A stretch of 64,000 bases of DNA, taken from the NCBI RefSeq assembly GCF_029227915.1, contig NC_079876.1:31841828-31905827 (forward strand), in the 5' to 3' direction. A program made the translations under genes and the position numbers. Positions 1 to 9,295 of this stretch are shown here, in pieces. A model generated the notes under the pieces. That model did not search any database and was not told the origin of the DNA. It saw only the letters and a program-made list of their open reading frames with translations. The stretch is from Hydractinia symbiolongicarpus (taxonomy: Eukaryota; Cnidaria; Hydrozoa; Anthoathecata; Hydractiniidae). The stretch's first letter is position 1, and every line of letters starts with the position of its first letter.

Positions 1-56
1 ATCAATTCTATCACATGGCAAAGGTCTGTACGTTGTGATAGACACTTGACCAGATC

Positions 57-61
57 AAAAA
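57..61 (-). terminator. pol III terminator T5 of tRNA-Ser(TGA)
   Basis: Five T on the minus strand, 15 bp beyond the gene's 3' end. Present in all units seen; a nearby G/A polymorphism (CAGATC or CAAATC) does not touch it. Confidence 0.8.
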
Positions 62-76
62 GAATGTTTGAAGATT

Positions 77-158
77 CGCTGCGAGTAGGGTTCGAACCTA
101 CGCGGGAAGATCCCATTAGATTTCAAGTCTAACGCCTTAACCACTCGGCCATCGCAGC
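77..158 (-). tRNA. tRNA-Ser(TGA), reference copy in unit 1
   Basis: 82-nt gene decoding UCA. The acceptor stem GCTGCGA pairs with TCGCAGC, and the discriminator is G as expected for serine. The long variable arm is typical of class II tRNA-Ser. The anticodon loop is CTTGAAA with anticodon TGA (plus-strand bases 123-125). The A box matches TGGCCGAGTGG and the B box GGTTCGAACCC. There is no intron and no encoded CCA. A T5 terminator lies 15 bp past the 3' end. It differs from the Ser(AGA) gene of the same unit by only four bases: one anticodon-stem pair, anticodon base 34 and one T-arm base. Confidence 0.97.
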
Positions 159-217
159 AGAAATTGCTGGGTAACCAGAATAATTCACCAGCTCACCACT
201 CAGGTGCCGAAGAGGAC

Positions 218-222
218 AAAAA
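218..222 (-). terminator. pol III terminator T5 of tRNA-Cys
   Basis: Five T on the minus strand, 10 bp beyond the gene. In unit 41 (near 46690) a C to A change lengthens the run to seven. Confidence 0.8.
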
Positions 223-232
223 GCCAACTAGT

Positions 233-304
233 AGGGGACACCCGGGTTTGAACCAGGGACCTCTCGATCTGCAGTCGAATGCTCTACCACTGAGCTATAT
301 CCCC
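233..304 (-). tRNA. tRNA-Cys(GCA), reference copy in unit 1
   Basis: 72-nt gene decoding UGC/UGU. The acceptor GGGGATA pairs with TGTCCCC, and the discriminator is T (U73), the known identity base for cysteine. The anticodon loop is CTGCAGA, anticodon GCA (plus 270-272). A box TAGCTCAGTGG and B box GGTTCAAACCC are intact. T5 starts 10 bp past the 3' end. It is the only gene of the seven with a clear TATATA at about -28 to -33. Confidence 0.97.
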
Positions 305-331
305 AGCCAAGGACGGAATCCACGCACAGGG

Positions 332-338
332 TATATAA
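332..338 (-). promoter_or_regulatory. TATA-like box upstream of tRNA-Cys
   Basis: TATATAA on the plus strand reads TTATATA on the minus strand, 28-34 bp upstream of the Cys 5' end, where an upstream TATA-like element can help place TFIIIB. Altered to TATATTA in unit 12 (near 13090) and TTTATAA in unit 53 (near 60674). Function is inferred from position only. Confidence 0.45.
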
Positions 339-367
339 CATCAACGCGTGAGAGAGCAACTTAACTT

Positions 368-373
368 AAAAAA
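368..373 (-). terminator. pol III terminator T6 of tRNA-Glu
   Basis: Six T on the minus strand, 7 bp beyond the gene. In units 4, 6, 9, 10 and 13 an A to T change on the plus strand interrupts the run to TTATTT. Confidence 0.8.
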
Positions 374-380
374 TGTACAC

Positions 381-452
381 TTCCCGCACCGGGAATCGAA
401 CCCGGGCAGCCTGGGTGAAAACCAGAAATCCTAACCACTAGACCATGCGGGA
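381..452 (-). tRNA. tRNA-Glu(TTC), reference copy in unit 1
   Basis: 72-nt gene decoding GAA/GAG. Acceptor TCCCGCA pairs with TGCGGGA, discriminator A. The anticodon loop TTTTCAC (plus 415-421) has anticodon TTC. A box TGGTCTAGTGG and B box GGTTCGATTCC are intact. A T6 run lies 7 bp past the 3' end. This copy has A at 408 where nearly all other units have C (variable-loop position), so it is slightly atypical of the array. Confidence 0.97.
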
Positions 453-529
453 CACATTCGCACCACTAAGTAATTTAGATGTCATGCTTTTTCTGACAAT
501 TTGAACTAGCTCTGTCTTTCTGTTCGTGT

Positions 530-545
530 CAAAAACACCTTTTTG
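530..545. terminator. Inverted repeat with T5 on both strands; terminator of tRNA-Ser(AGA)
   Basis: CAAAAA and TTTTTG arms flank a CACC loop. On the minus strand this puts an A5, then a T5, just past the Ser(AGA) 3' end at 550. The T5 at 531-535 is the functional pol III stop. The opposite arm gives a T5 on the plus strand with no plus-strand gene upstream in the unit except Gly, which has its own stop. Confidence 0.7.
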
Positions 546-549
546 CGTC

Positions 550-631
550 CGCTGCGAGTAGGATTCGAACCTACGCGGGAAGATCCCATTTGATTTCTAG
601 TCAAACGCCTTAACCACTCGGCCATCGCAGC
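550..631 (-). tRNA. tRNA-Ser(AGA), reference copy in unit 1
   Basis: 82-nt class II serine tRNA whose anticodon AGA (plus 596-598) would be edited to IGA and read UCU/UCC/UCA. Acceptor GCTGCGA/TCGCAGC, discriminator G. The anticodon loop CTAGAAA lies between TTTGA and TCAAA. The B box is GGTTCGAATCC. The terminator is a T5 within an inverted repeat at 530-545. Its 5' end is only 58 bp from the 3' end of the Thr gene, which has no T4, so it may also be transcribed by read-through from Thr. Confidence 0.97.
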
Positions 632-689
632 CTGACAAACCGCTGGCCATTGCCACAAGGCCGACCAGAAAGCACAACATTACTGCTAA
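632..689. other. Thr-Ser(AGA) spacer without T4
   Basis: 58 bp in type A units. In type B units the stretch next to Ser(AGA) is replaced by a TATTTATAT-containing sequence 3 bp shorter. Neither version has AAAA on the plus strand, so no canonical pol III stop follows Thr. Units 30 and 37 gained one by C to A (34359-34362 and 42498-42501). Confidence 0.8.
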
Positions 690-762
690 AGGCACTGCCC
701 GGATTTGAACCGGGGATCTCCTGTTTACTAGACAGGCGCTTTAACCGCTAAGCCACAGCGCC
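690..762 (-). tRNA. tRNA-Thr(AGT), reference copy in unit 1
   Basis: 73-nt gene. Anticodon AGT (plus 727-729), read as IGU, serves ACU/ACC/ACA. Acceptor GGCGCTG pairs with CAGTGCC with one G-T wobble; discriminator T. The anticodon stem is CCTGT/ACAGG around CTAGTAA. A box TGGCTTAGCGG and B box GGTTCAAATCC are intact. No run of four T occurs in the 58 bp before the Ser(AGA) gene on the same strand; the longest run is TTT. It is divergent from Gly across a 116-bp spacer. Confidence 0.97.
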
Positions 763-772
763 TGCCTGTTGG

Positions 773-789
773 GAGATTTTGAAAATCTC
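773..789. promoter_or_regulatory. 17-bp perfect palindrome in the Thr/Gly divergent spacer
   Basis: GAGATTTT G AAAATCTC, arms of 8 bp around one base, lies 11-27 bp upstream of Thr and about 90 bp upstream of Gly. It is kept in most units (broken in unit 10 near 11220 and unit 16 near 18190). It may be an upstream element for Thr or chance. The rest of the 116-bp spacer shows nothing recognisable. Confidence 0.35.
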
Positions 790-878
790 AATATCACACG
801 TCTGAAATGCCGTTAAGGCTACTAACACACCGGGACGTGATACACTGTCACTCGGAAATTTTGGAAATGAGTAGTAAC

Positions 879-949
879 GCATTGGTGGTTCAGTGGTAGA
901 ATTCTCGCCTGCCACGCGGGAGACCGGGGTTCGATTCCCCGCCAATGCA
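879..949 (+). tRNA. tRNA-Gly(GCC), reference copy in unit 1
   Basis: 71-nt gene decoding GGC/GGU, the only plus-strand gene of the unit. Acceptor GCATTGG pairs with CCAATGC, discriminator A. The anticodon loop CTGCCAC carries GCC at 911-913. A box TGGTTCAGTGG and B box GGTTCGATTCC are intact. A T4 terminator starts 5 bp after the gene. Divergent from Thr, convergent with Phe. Confidence 0.97.
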
Positions 950-954
950 TCGTG

Positions 955-958
955 TTTT
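955..958 (+). terminator. pol III terminator T4 of tRNA-Gly
   Basis: Four T, 5 bp after the gene. In unit 36 (near 41613) it is extended to six. Confidence 0.8.
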
Positions 959-1082
959 ACCTACACCAGAAAATACCCTCCGTAAAAAAGAAAGGAAGGA
1001 AAATAAATAAAAAAACATAGCTGAGGAAAAGTGCTACGGCTGCTTGCATTCACCACCTCAAACCGCCCTGCTGGGCAGTGAT

Positions 1083-1086
1083 AAAA
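1083..1086 (-). terminator. pol III terminator T4 of tRNA-Phe
   Basis: Four T on the minus strand directly following the discriminator, giving a minimal 3' trailer. Confidence 0.8.
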
Positions 1087-1103
1087 TGCCGAGACCCGGG
1101 ATT

Positions 1104-1154
<51 letters not shown>

Positions 1155-1159
1155 TCGGC
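1087..1159 (-). tRNA. tRNA-Phe(GAA), reference copy in unit 1
   Basis: 73-nt gene decoding UUC/UUU. Acceptor GCCGAGA pairs with TCTCGGC, discriminator A. The anticodon loop CTGAAGA has GAA (plus 1124-1126). A box TAGCTCAGTTGG and B box GGTTCAATCCC are intact. A T4 directly abuts the 3' end. Thirteen other units carry a G65C allele that breaks the T-stem base pair 49-65 (see findings). Confidence 0.97.
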
Positions 1160-1163
1160 CATG

Positions 1164-2266
1164 ATCAATTCTATCACATGGCAAAGGTCTGTACGTTGTG
1201 ATAGACACTTGACCAGATCAAAAAGAATGTTTGAAGATTCGCTGCGAGTAGGGTTCGAACATACGCGGGAAGATCCCATTAGATTTCAAGTCTAACGCCT
1301 TAACCACTCGGCCATCGCAGCAGAAATTGCTGGGTAACCAGAATAATTCACCAGCTCACCACTCAGGTGCCGAAGAGGACAAAAAGCCAACTAGTAGGGG
1401 ACACCCGGGTTTGAACCAGGGACCTCTCGATCTGCAGTCGAATGCTCTACCACTGAGCTATATCCCCAGCCAAGGACGGAATCCACGCACAGGGTATATA
1501 ACATCAACGCGTGAGAGAGCAACTTAACTTAAAAAATGTACACTTCCCGCACCGGGAATCGAACCCGGGCCGCCTGGGTGAAAACCAGAAATCCTAACCA
1601 CTAGACCATGCGGGACACATTCGCACCACTAAGTAATTTAGATGTCATGCTTTTTCTGACAATTTGAACTAGCTCTGTCTTTCTGTTCGTGTCAAAAACA
1701 CCTTTTTGCGTCCGCTGCGAGTAGGATTCGAACCTACGCGGGAAGATCCCATTTGATTTCTAGTCAAACGCCTTAACCACTCGGCCATCGCAGCCTGACA
1801 AACCGCTGGCCATTGCCACAAGGCCGACCAGAAAGCACAACATTACTGCTAAAGGCACTGCCCGGATTTGAACCGGGGATCTCCTGTTTACTAGACAGGC
1901 GCTTTAACCGCTAAGCCACAGCGCCTGCCTGTTGGGAGATTTTGAAAATCTCAATATCACACGTCTGAAATGCCGTTAAGGCTACTAACACACCGGGACG
2001 TGATACACTGTCACTCGGAAATTTTGGAAATGAGTAGTAACGCATTGGTGGTTCAGTGGTAGAATTCTCGCCTGCCACGCGGGAGACCGGGGTTCGATTC
2101 CCCGCCAATGCATCGTGTTTTACCTACACCAGAAAATACCCTCCGTAAAAAAGAAAGGAAGGAAAATAAATAAAAAAACATAGCTGAGGAAAAGTGCTAC
2201 GGCTGCTTGCATTCACCACCTCAAACCGCCCTGCTGGGCAGTGATAAAATGCCGAGACCCGGGATT

Positions 2267-2317
<51 letters not shown>

Positions 2318-2326
2318 TCGGCCATG
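1164..2326. repeat. Array unit 2 (type A)
   Basis: Minus: Ser(TGA) 1240-1321, Cys 1396-1467, Glu 1544-1615, Ser(AGA) 1713-1794, Thr 1853-1925, Phe 2250-2322. Plus: Gly 2042-2112. A at 1261 breaks T-stem pair 52-62 of Ser(TGA); the same change is in unit 7 (7067). Confidence 0.95.
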
Positions 2327-3429
2327 ATCAATTCTATCACATGGCAAAGGTCTGTACGTTGTGATAGACACTTGACCAGATCAAAAAGAATGTTTGAAGA
2401 TTCGCTGCGAGTAGGGTTCGAACCTACGCGGGAAGATCCCATTAGATTTCAAGTCTAACGCCTTAACCACTCGGCCATCGCAGCAGAAATTGCTGGGTAA
2501 CCAGAATAATTCACCAGCTCACCACTCAGGTGCCGAAGAGGACAAAAAGCCAACTAGTAGGGGACACCCGGGTTTGAACCAGGGACCTCTCGATCTGCAG
2601 TCGAATGCTCTACCACTGAGCTATATCCGCAGCCAAGGACGGAATCCACGCACAGGGTATATAACATCAACGCGTGAGAGAGCAACTTAACTTAAAAAAT
2701 GTACACTTCCCGCACCGGGAATCGAACCCGGGCCGCCTGGGTGAAAACCAGAAATCCTAACCACTAGACCATGCGGGACACGTTCGCACCACTAAGTAAT
2801 TTAGATGTCATGCTTTTTCTGACAATTTGAACTAGCTCTGTCTTTCTGTTCGTGTCAAAAACACCTTTTTGCGTCCGCTGCGAGTAGGATTCGAACCTAC
2901 GCGGGAAGATCCCATTTGATTTCTAGTCAAACGCCTTAACCACTCGGCCATCGCAGCCTGACAAACCGCTGGCCATTGCCACAAGGCCGACCAGAAAGCA
3001 CAACATTACTGCTAAAGGCACTGCCCGGATTTGAACCGGGGATCTCCTGTTTACTAGACAGGCGCTTTAACCGCTAAGCCACAGCGCCTGCCTGTTGGGA
3101 GATTTTGAAAATCTCAATATCACACGTCTGAAATGCCGTTAAGGCTACTAACACACCGGGACGTGATACACTGTCACTCGGAAATTTTGGAAATGAGTAG
3201 TAACGCATTGGTGGTTCAGTGGTAGAATTCTCGCCTGCCACGCGGGAGACCGGGGTTCGATTCCCCGCCAATGCATCGTGTTTTACCTACACCAGAAAAT
3301 ACCCTCCGTAAAAAAGAAAGGAAGGAAAATAAATAAAAAAACATAGCTGAGGAAAAGTGCTACGGCTGCTTGCATTCACCACCTCAAACCGCCCTGCTGG
3401 GCAGTGATAAAATGCCGAGACCCGGGATT

Positions 3430-3480
<51 letters not shown>

Positions 3481-3489
3481 TCGGCCATG
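2327..3489. repeat. Array unit 3 (type A)
   Basis: Minus: Ser(TGA) 2403-2484, Cys 2559-2630, Glu 2707-2778, Ser(AGA) 2876-2957, Thr 3016-3088, Phe 3413-3485. Plus: Gly 3205-3275. G at 2629 gives Cys a C2-C71 acceptor mismatch. G at 2781 (Glu 5' flank) is shared with unit 8 (8587). Confidence 0.95.
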
Positions 3490-4589
3490 ATCAATTCTAT
3501 CACATGGCAAAGGTCTGTACGTTGTGATAGACACTTGACCAGATCAAAAAGAATGTTTGAAGATTCGCTGCGAGTAGGGTTCGAACCTACGCGGGAAGAT
3601 CCCATTAGATTTCAAGTCTAACGCCTTAACCACTCGGCTATCGCAGCAGAAATTGCTGGGTAACCAGAATAATTCACCAGCTCACCACTCAGGTGCCGAA
3701 GAGGACAAAAAGCCAACTAGTAGGGGACACCCGGGTTTGAACCAGGGACCTCTCGATCTGCAGTCGAATGCTCTACCACTGAGCTATATCCCCAGCCAAG
3801 GACGGAATCCACGCACAGGGTATATAACATCAACGCGTGAGAGAGCAACTTAACTTAAATAATGTACACTTCCCGCACCGGGAATCGAACCCGGGCCGCC
3901 TGGGTGAAAACCAGAAATCCTAACCACTAGACCATGCGGGACACATTCGCACCACTAAGTAATTTAGATGTCATGCTTTTTCTGACAATTTGAACTAGCT
4001 CTGTCTTTCTGTTCGTGTCAAAAACACCTTTTTGCGTCCGCTGCGAGTAGGATTCGAACCTACGCGGGAAGATCCCATTTGATTTCTAGTCAAACGCCTT
4101 AACCACTCGGCCATCGCAGCCTATTTATATGGCCATTGCCACAAGGCCGACCAGAAAGCACAACATTACTGCTAAAGGCACTGCCCGGATTTGAACCGGG
4201 GATCTCCTGTTTACTAGACAGGCGCTTTAACCGCTAAGCCACAGCGCCTGCCTGTTGGGAGATTTTGAAAATCTCAATATCACACGTCTGAAATGCCGTT
4301 AAGGCTACTAACACATCGGGACGTGATACACTGTCACTCGGAAATTTTGGAAATGAGTAGTAACGCATTGGTGGTTCAGTGGTAGAATTCTCGCCTGCCA
4401 CGCGGGAGACCGGGGTTCGATTCCCCGCCAATGCATCGTGTTTTACCTACACCAGAAAATACCCTCCGTAAAAAAGAAAGGAAGGAAAATAAATAAAAAA
4501 ACATAGCTGAGGAAAAGTGCTACGGCTGCTTGCATTCACCACCTCAAACCGCCCTGCTGGGCAGTGATAAAATGCCAAGACCCGGGATT

Positions 4590-4640
<51 letters not shown>

Positions 4641-4649
4641 TCGGCCATG
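3490..4649. repeat. Array unit 4 (type B, 1160 bp)
   Basis: Minus: Ser(TGA) 3566-3647, Cys 3722-3793, Glu 3870-3941, Ser(AGA) 4039-4120, Thr 4176-4248, Phe 4573-4645. Plus: Gly 4365-4435. Short spacer from 4121. Glu T6 broken at 3860. Ser(TGA) has G9A (3639). Phe has a G-U wobble at acceptor pair 4-69. Confidence 0.95.
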
Positions 4650-5749
4650 ATCAATTCTATCACATGGCAAAGGTCTGTACGTTGTGATAGACACTTGACC
4701 AAATCAAAAAGAATGTTTGAAGATTCGCTGCGAGTAGGGTTCGAACCTACGCGGGAAGATCCCATTAGATTTCAAGTCTAACGCCTTAACCACTCGGCCA
4801 TCACAGCAGAAATTGCTGGGTAACCAGAATAATTCACCAGCTCACCACTCAGGTGCCGAAGAGGACAAAAAGCCAACTAGTAGGGGACACCCGGGTTTGA
4901 ACCAGGGACCTCTCGATCTGCAGTCGAATGCTCTACCACTGAGCTATATCCCCAGCCAAGGACGGAATCCACGCACAGGGTATATAACATCAACGCGTGA
5001 GAGAGCAACTTAACTTAAAAAATGTACACTTCCCGCACCGGGAATCGAACCCGGGCCGCCTGGGTGAAAACCAGAAATCCTAACCACTAGACCATGCGGG
5101 ACACATTCGCACCACTAAGTAATTTAGATGTCATGCTTTTTCTGACAATTTGAACTAGCTCTGTCTTTCTGTTCGTGTCAAAAACACCTTTTTGCGTCCG
5201 CTGCGAGTAGGATTCGAACCTACGCGGGAAGATCCCATTTGATTTCTAGTCAAACGCCTTAACCACTCGGCCATCGCAGCGTATTTATATGGCCATTGCC
5301 ACAAGGCCGACCAGAAAGCACAACATTACTGCTAAAGGCACTGCCCGGATTTGAACCGGGGATCTCCTGTTTACTAGACAGGCGCTTTAACCGCTAAGCC
5401 ACAGCGCCTGCCTGTTGGGAGATTTTGAAAATCTCAATATCACACGTCTGAAATGCCGTTAAGGCTACTAACACATCGGGACGTGATACACTGTCACTCG
5501 GAAATTTTGGAAATGAGTAGTAACGCATTGGTGGTTCAGTGGTAGAATTCTCGCCTGCCACGCGGGAGACCGGGGTTCGATTCCCCGCCAATGCATCGTG
5601 TTTTACCTACACCAGAAAATACCCTCCGTAAAAAAGAAAGGAAGGAAAATAAATAAAAAAACATAGCTGAGGAAAAGTGCTACGGCTGCTTGCATTCACC
5701 ACCTCAAACCGCCCTGCTGGGCAGTGATAAAATGCCAAGACCCGGGATT

Positions 5750-5800
<51 letters not shown>

Positions 5801-5809
5801 TCGGCCATG
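4650..5809. repeat. Array unit 5 (type B, 1160 bp)
   Basis: Minus: Ser(TGA) 4726-4807, Cys 4882-4953, Glu 5030-5101, Ser(AGA) 5199-5280, Thr 5336-5408, Phe 5733-5805. Plus: Gly 5525-5595. A at 4803 turns a Ser(TGA) acceptor pair into a U-G wobble. Spacer begins GTATTTATAT. Phe shares unit 4's wobble. Confidence 0.95.
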
Positions 5810-6909
5810 ATCAATTCTATCACATGGCAAAGGTCTGTACGTTGTGATAGACACTTGACCAAATCAAAAAGAATGTTTGAAGATTCGCTGCGAGTAGGGT
5901 TCGAACCTACGCGGGAAGATCCCATTAGATTTCAAGTCTAACGCCTTAACCACTCGGCCATCACAGCAGAAATTGCTGGGTAACCAGAATAATTCACCAG
6001 CTCACCACTCAGGTGCCGAAGAGGACAAAAAGCCAACTAGTAGGGGACACCCGGGTTTGAACCAGGGACCTCTCGATCTGCAGTCGAATGCTCTACCACT
6101 GAGCTATATCCCCAGCCAAGGACGGAATCCACGCACAGGGTATATAACATCAACGCGTGAGAGAGCAACTTAACTTAAATAATGTACACTTCCCGCACCG
6201 GGAATCGAACCCGGGCCGCCTGGGTGAAAACCAGAAATCCTAACCACTAGACCATGCGGGACACATTCGCACCACTAAGTAATTTAGATGTCATGCTTTT
6301 TCTGACAATTTGAACTAGCTCTGTCTTTCTGTTCGTGTCAAAAACACCTTTTGGCGTCCGCTGCGAGTAGGATTCGAACCTACGCGGGAAGATCCCATTT
6401 GATTTCTAGTCAAACGCCTTAACCACTCGGCCATCGCAGCCTATTTATATGGCCATTGCCACAAGGCCGACCAGAAAGCACAACATTACTGCTAAAGGCA
6501 CTGCCCGGATTTAAACCGGGGATCTCCTGTTTACTAGACAGGCGCTTTAACCGCTAAGCCACAGCGCCTGCCTGTGGGGAGATTTTGAAAATCTCAATAT
6601 CACACGTCTGAAATGCCGTTAAGGCTACTAACACATCGGGACGTGATACACTGTCACTCGGAAATTTTGGAAATGAGTAGTAACGCATTGGTGGTTCAGT
6701 GGTAGAATTCTCGCCTGCCACGCGGGAGACCGGGGTTCGATTCCCCGCCAATGCATCGTGTTTTACCTACACCAGAAAATACCCTCCGTAAAAAAGAAAG
6801 GAAGGAAAATAAATAAAAAAACATAGCTGAGGAAAAGTGCTACGGCTGCTTGCATTCACCACCTCAAACCGCCCTGCTGGGCAGTGATAAAATGCCGAGA
6901 CCCGGGATT

Positions 6910-6960
<51 letters not shown>

Positions 6961-6969
6961 TCGGCCATG
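5810..6969. repeat. Array unit 6 (type B, 1160 bp)
   Basis: Minus: Ser(TGA) 5886-5967, Cys 6042-6113, Glu 6190-6261, Ser(AGA) 6359-6440, Thr 6496-6568, Phe 6893-6965. Plus: Gly 6685-6755. Glu T6 broken at 6180. Thr lost B-box C56 (A at 6513). Confidence 0.95.
6496..6568 (-). pseudogene. tRNA-Thr of unit 6 with B-box C56T
   Basis: A at 6513 turns the B box GGTTCAAAT into GGTTTAAAT. C56 is nearly invariant; it contacts TFIIIC and forms the G19-C56 tertiary pair. Everything else is standard, so this is a probable null copy made by one substitution. Confidence 0.6.
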
Positions 6970-8072
6970 ATCAATTCTATCACATGGCAAAGGTCTGTAC
7001 GTTGTGATAGACACTTGACCAGATCAAAAAGAATGTTTGAAGATTCGCTGCGAGTAGGGTTCGAACATACGCGGGAAGATCCCATTAGATTTCAAGTCTA
7101 ACGCCTTAACCACTCGGCCATCGCAGCAGAAATTGCTGGGTAACCAGAATAATTCACCAGCTCACCACTCAGGTGCCGAAGAGGACAAAAAGCCAACTAG
7201 TAGGGGACACCCGGGTTTGAACCAGGGACCTCTCGATCTGCAGTCGAATGCTCTACCACTGAGCTATATCCCCAGCCAAGGACGGAATCCACGCACAGGG
7301 TATATAACATCAACGCGTGAGAGAGCAACTTAACTTAAAAAATGTACACTTCCCGCACCGGGAATCGAACCCGGGCCGCCTGGGTGAAAACCAGAAATCC
7401 TAACCACTAGACCATGCGGGACACATTCGCACCACTAAGTAATTTAGATGTCATGCTTTTTCTGACAATTTGAACTAGCTCTGTCTTTCTGTTCGTGTCA
7501 AAAACACCTTTTTGCGTCCGCTGCGAGTAGGATTCGAACCTACGCGGGAAGATCCCATTTGATTTCTAGTCAAACGCCTTAACCACTCGGCCATCGCAGC
7601 CTGACAAACCGCTGGCCATTGCCACAAGGCCGACCAGAAAGCACAACATTACTGCTAAAGGCACTGCCCGGATTTGAACCGGGGATCTCCTGTTTACTAG
7701 ACAGGCGCTTTAACCGCTAAGCCACAGCGCCTGCCTGTTGGGAGATTTTGAAAATCTCAATATCACACGTCTGAAATGCCGTTAAGGCTACTAACACACC
7801 GGGACGTGATACACTGTCACTCGGAAATTTTGGAAATGAGTAGTAACGCATTGGTGGTTCAGTGGTAGAATTCTCGCCTGCCACGCGGGAGACCGGGGTT
7901 CGATTCCCCGCCAATGCATCGTGTTTTACCTACACCAGAAAATACCCTCCGTAAAAAAGAAAGGAAGGAAAATAAATAAAAAAACATAGCTGAGGAAAAG
8001 TGCTACGGCTGCTTGCATTCACCACCTCAAACCGCCCTGCTGGGCAGTGATAAAATGCCGAGACCCGGGATT

Positions 8073-8123
<51 letters not shown>

Positions 8124-8132
8124 TCGGCCATG
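6970..8132. repeat. Array unit 7 (type A)
   Basis: Minus: Ser(TGA) 7046-7127, Cys 7202-7273, Glu 7350-7421, Ser(AGA) 7519-7600, Thr 7659-7731, Phe 8056-8128. Plus: Gly 7848-7918. Carries the unit 2 T-stem variant (7067), marking a 5-unit duplication. Confidence 0.95.
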
Positions 8133-9235
8133 ATCAATTCTATCACATGGCAAAGGTCTGTACGTTGTGATAGACACTTGACCAGATCAAAAAGAATGTT
8201 TGAAGATTCGCTGCGAGTAGGGTTCGAACCTACGCGGGAAGATCCCATTAGATTTCAAGTCTAACGCCTTAACCACTCGGCCATCGCAGCAGAAATTGCT
8301 GGGTAACCAGAATAATTCACCAGCTCACCACTCAGGTGCCGAAGAGGACAAAAAGCCAACTAGTAGGGGACACCCGGGTTTGAACCAGGGACCTCTCGAT
8401 CTGCAGTCGAATGCTCTACCACTGAGCTATATCCCCAGCCAAGGACGGAATCCACGCACAGGGTATATAACATCAACGCGTGAGAGAGCAACTTAACTTA
8501 AAAAATGTACACTTCCCGCACCGGGAATCGAACCCGGGCCGCCTGGGTGAAAACCAGAAATCCTAACCACTAGACCATGCGGGACACGTTCGCACCACTA
8601 AGTAATTTAGATGTCATGCTTTTTCTGACAATTTGAACTAGCTCTGTCTTTCTGTTCGTGTCAAAAACACCTTTTTGCGTCCGCTGCGAGTAGGATTCGA
8701 ACCTACGCGGGAAGATCCCATTTGATTTCTAGTCAAACGCCTTAACCACTCGGCCATCGCAGCCTGACAAACCGCTGGCCATTGCCACAAGGCCGACCAG
8801 AAAGCACAACATTACTGCTAAAGGCACTGCCCGGATTTGAACCGGGGATCTCCTGTTTACTAGACAGGCGCTTTAACCGCTAAGCCACAGCGCCTGCCTG
8901 TTGGGAGATTTTGAAAATCTCAATATCACACGTCTGAAATGCCGTTAAGGCTACTAACACACCGGGACGTGATACACTGTCACTCGGAAATTTTGGAAAT
9001 GAGTAGTAACGCATTGGTGGTTCAGTGGTAGAATTCTCGCCTGCCACGCGGGAGACCGGGGTTCGATTCCCCGCCAATGCATCGTGTTTTACCTACACCA
9101 GAAAATACCCTCCGTAAAAAAGAAAGGAAGGAAAATAAATAAAAAAACATAGCTGAGGAAAAGTGCTACGGCTGCTTGCATTCACCACCTCAAACCGCCC
9201 TGCTGGGCAGTGATAAAATGCCGAGACCCGGGATT

Positions 9236-9286
<51 letters not shown>

Positions 9287-9295
9287 TCGGCCATG
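8133..9295. repeat. Array unit 8 (type A)
   Basis: Minus: Ser(TGA) 8209-8290, Cys 8365-8436, Glu 8513-8584, Ser(AGA) 8682-8763, Thr 8822-8894, Phe 9219-9291. Plus: Gly 9011-9081. G at 8587 is shared with unit 3. Confidence 0.95.

Larger units (their letters stand above)
950..1086. other. Gly-Phe convergent spacer
   Basis: 137 bp, the longest spacer. It holds the two terminators at its ends and an A-rich AAAGGAAGGAAAATAAATAA tract near 989-1008. No gene seen. Confidence 0.7.
1..1163. repeat. Array unit 1 (type A)
   Basis: Reference unit; its seven genes are annotated individually. Window position 1 falls four bases after the 5' end of the preceding unit's Phe gene, so the boundary is arbitrary. 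Private variant: A at 408 in Glu. Confidence 0.95.

Noticed and set aside
77-158. Selenocysteine or suppressor tRNA
   Set aside because: The anticodon is TGA (reads UCA serine), not TCA (reads UGA). The acceptor stem is 7 bp and the length 82 nt, as for ordinary tRNA-Ser.
164-364. 66-aa plus-strand ORF repeated in every unit
   Set aside because: It reads antisense through tRNA-Cys and its flanks. Its conservation follows from the tRNA and array homogeneity; no protein-like features or independent support.
748-945. 65-aa minus-strand ORF repeated in every unit
   Set aside because: It spans the Thr-Gly spacer and reads antisense through Gly. It is a shadow of tRNA sequence.
1-1163. tRNA-derived SINE family
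   Set aside because: There are seven different complete tRNAs per unit, no 3' tails or target-site duplications, and a strict tandem arrangement.
1-1163. Organellar or bacterial tRNA cluster
   Set aside because: No encoded CCA, Pol III T-run terminators after single genes, no operon promoter, and a neighbouring animal-type LINE.
1058-1279. 73-aa minus-strand ORF repeated in every unit
   Set aside because: It runs across Phe and the start of Ser(TGA). Peptides such as AQLGERQTEDLKVPGSIP are a familiar artefact of translating tRNA genes.
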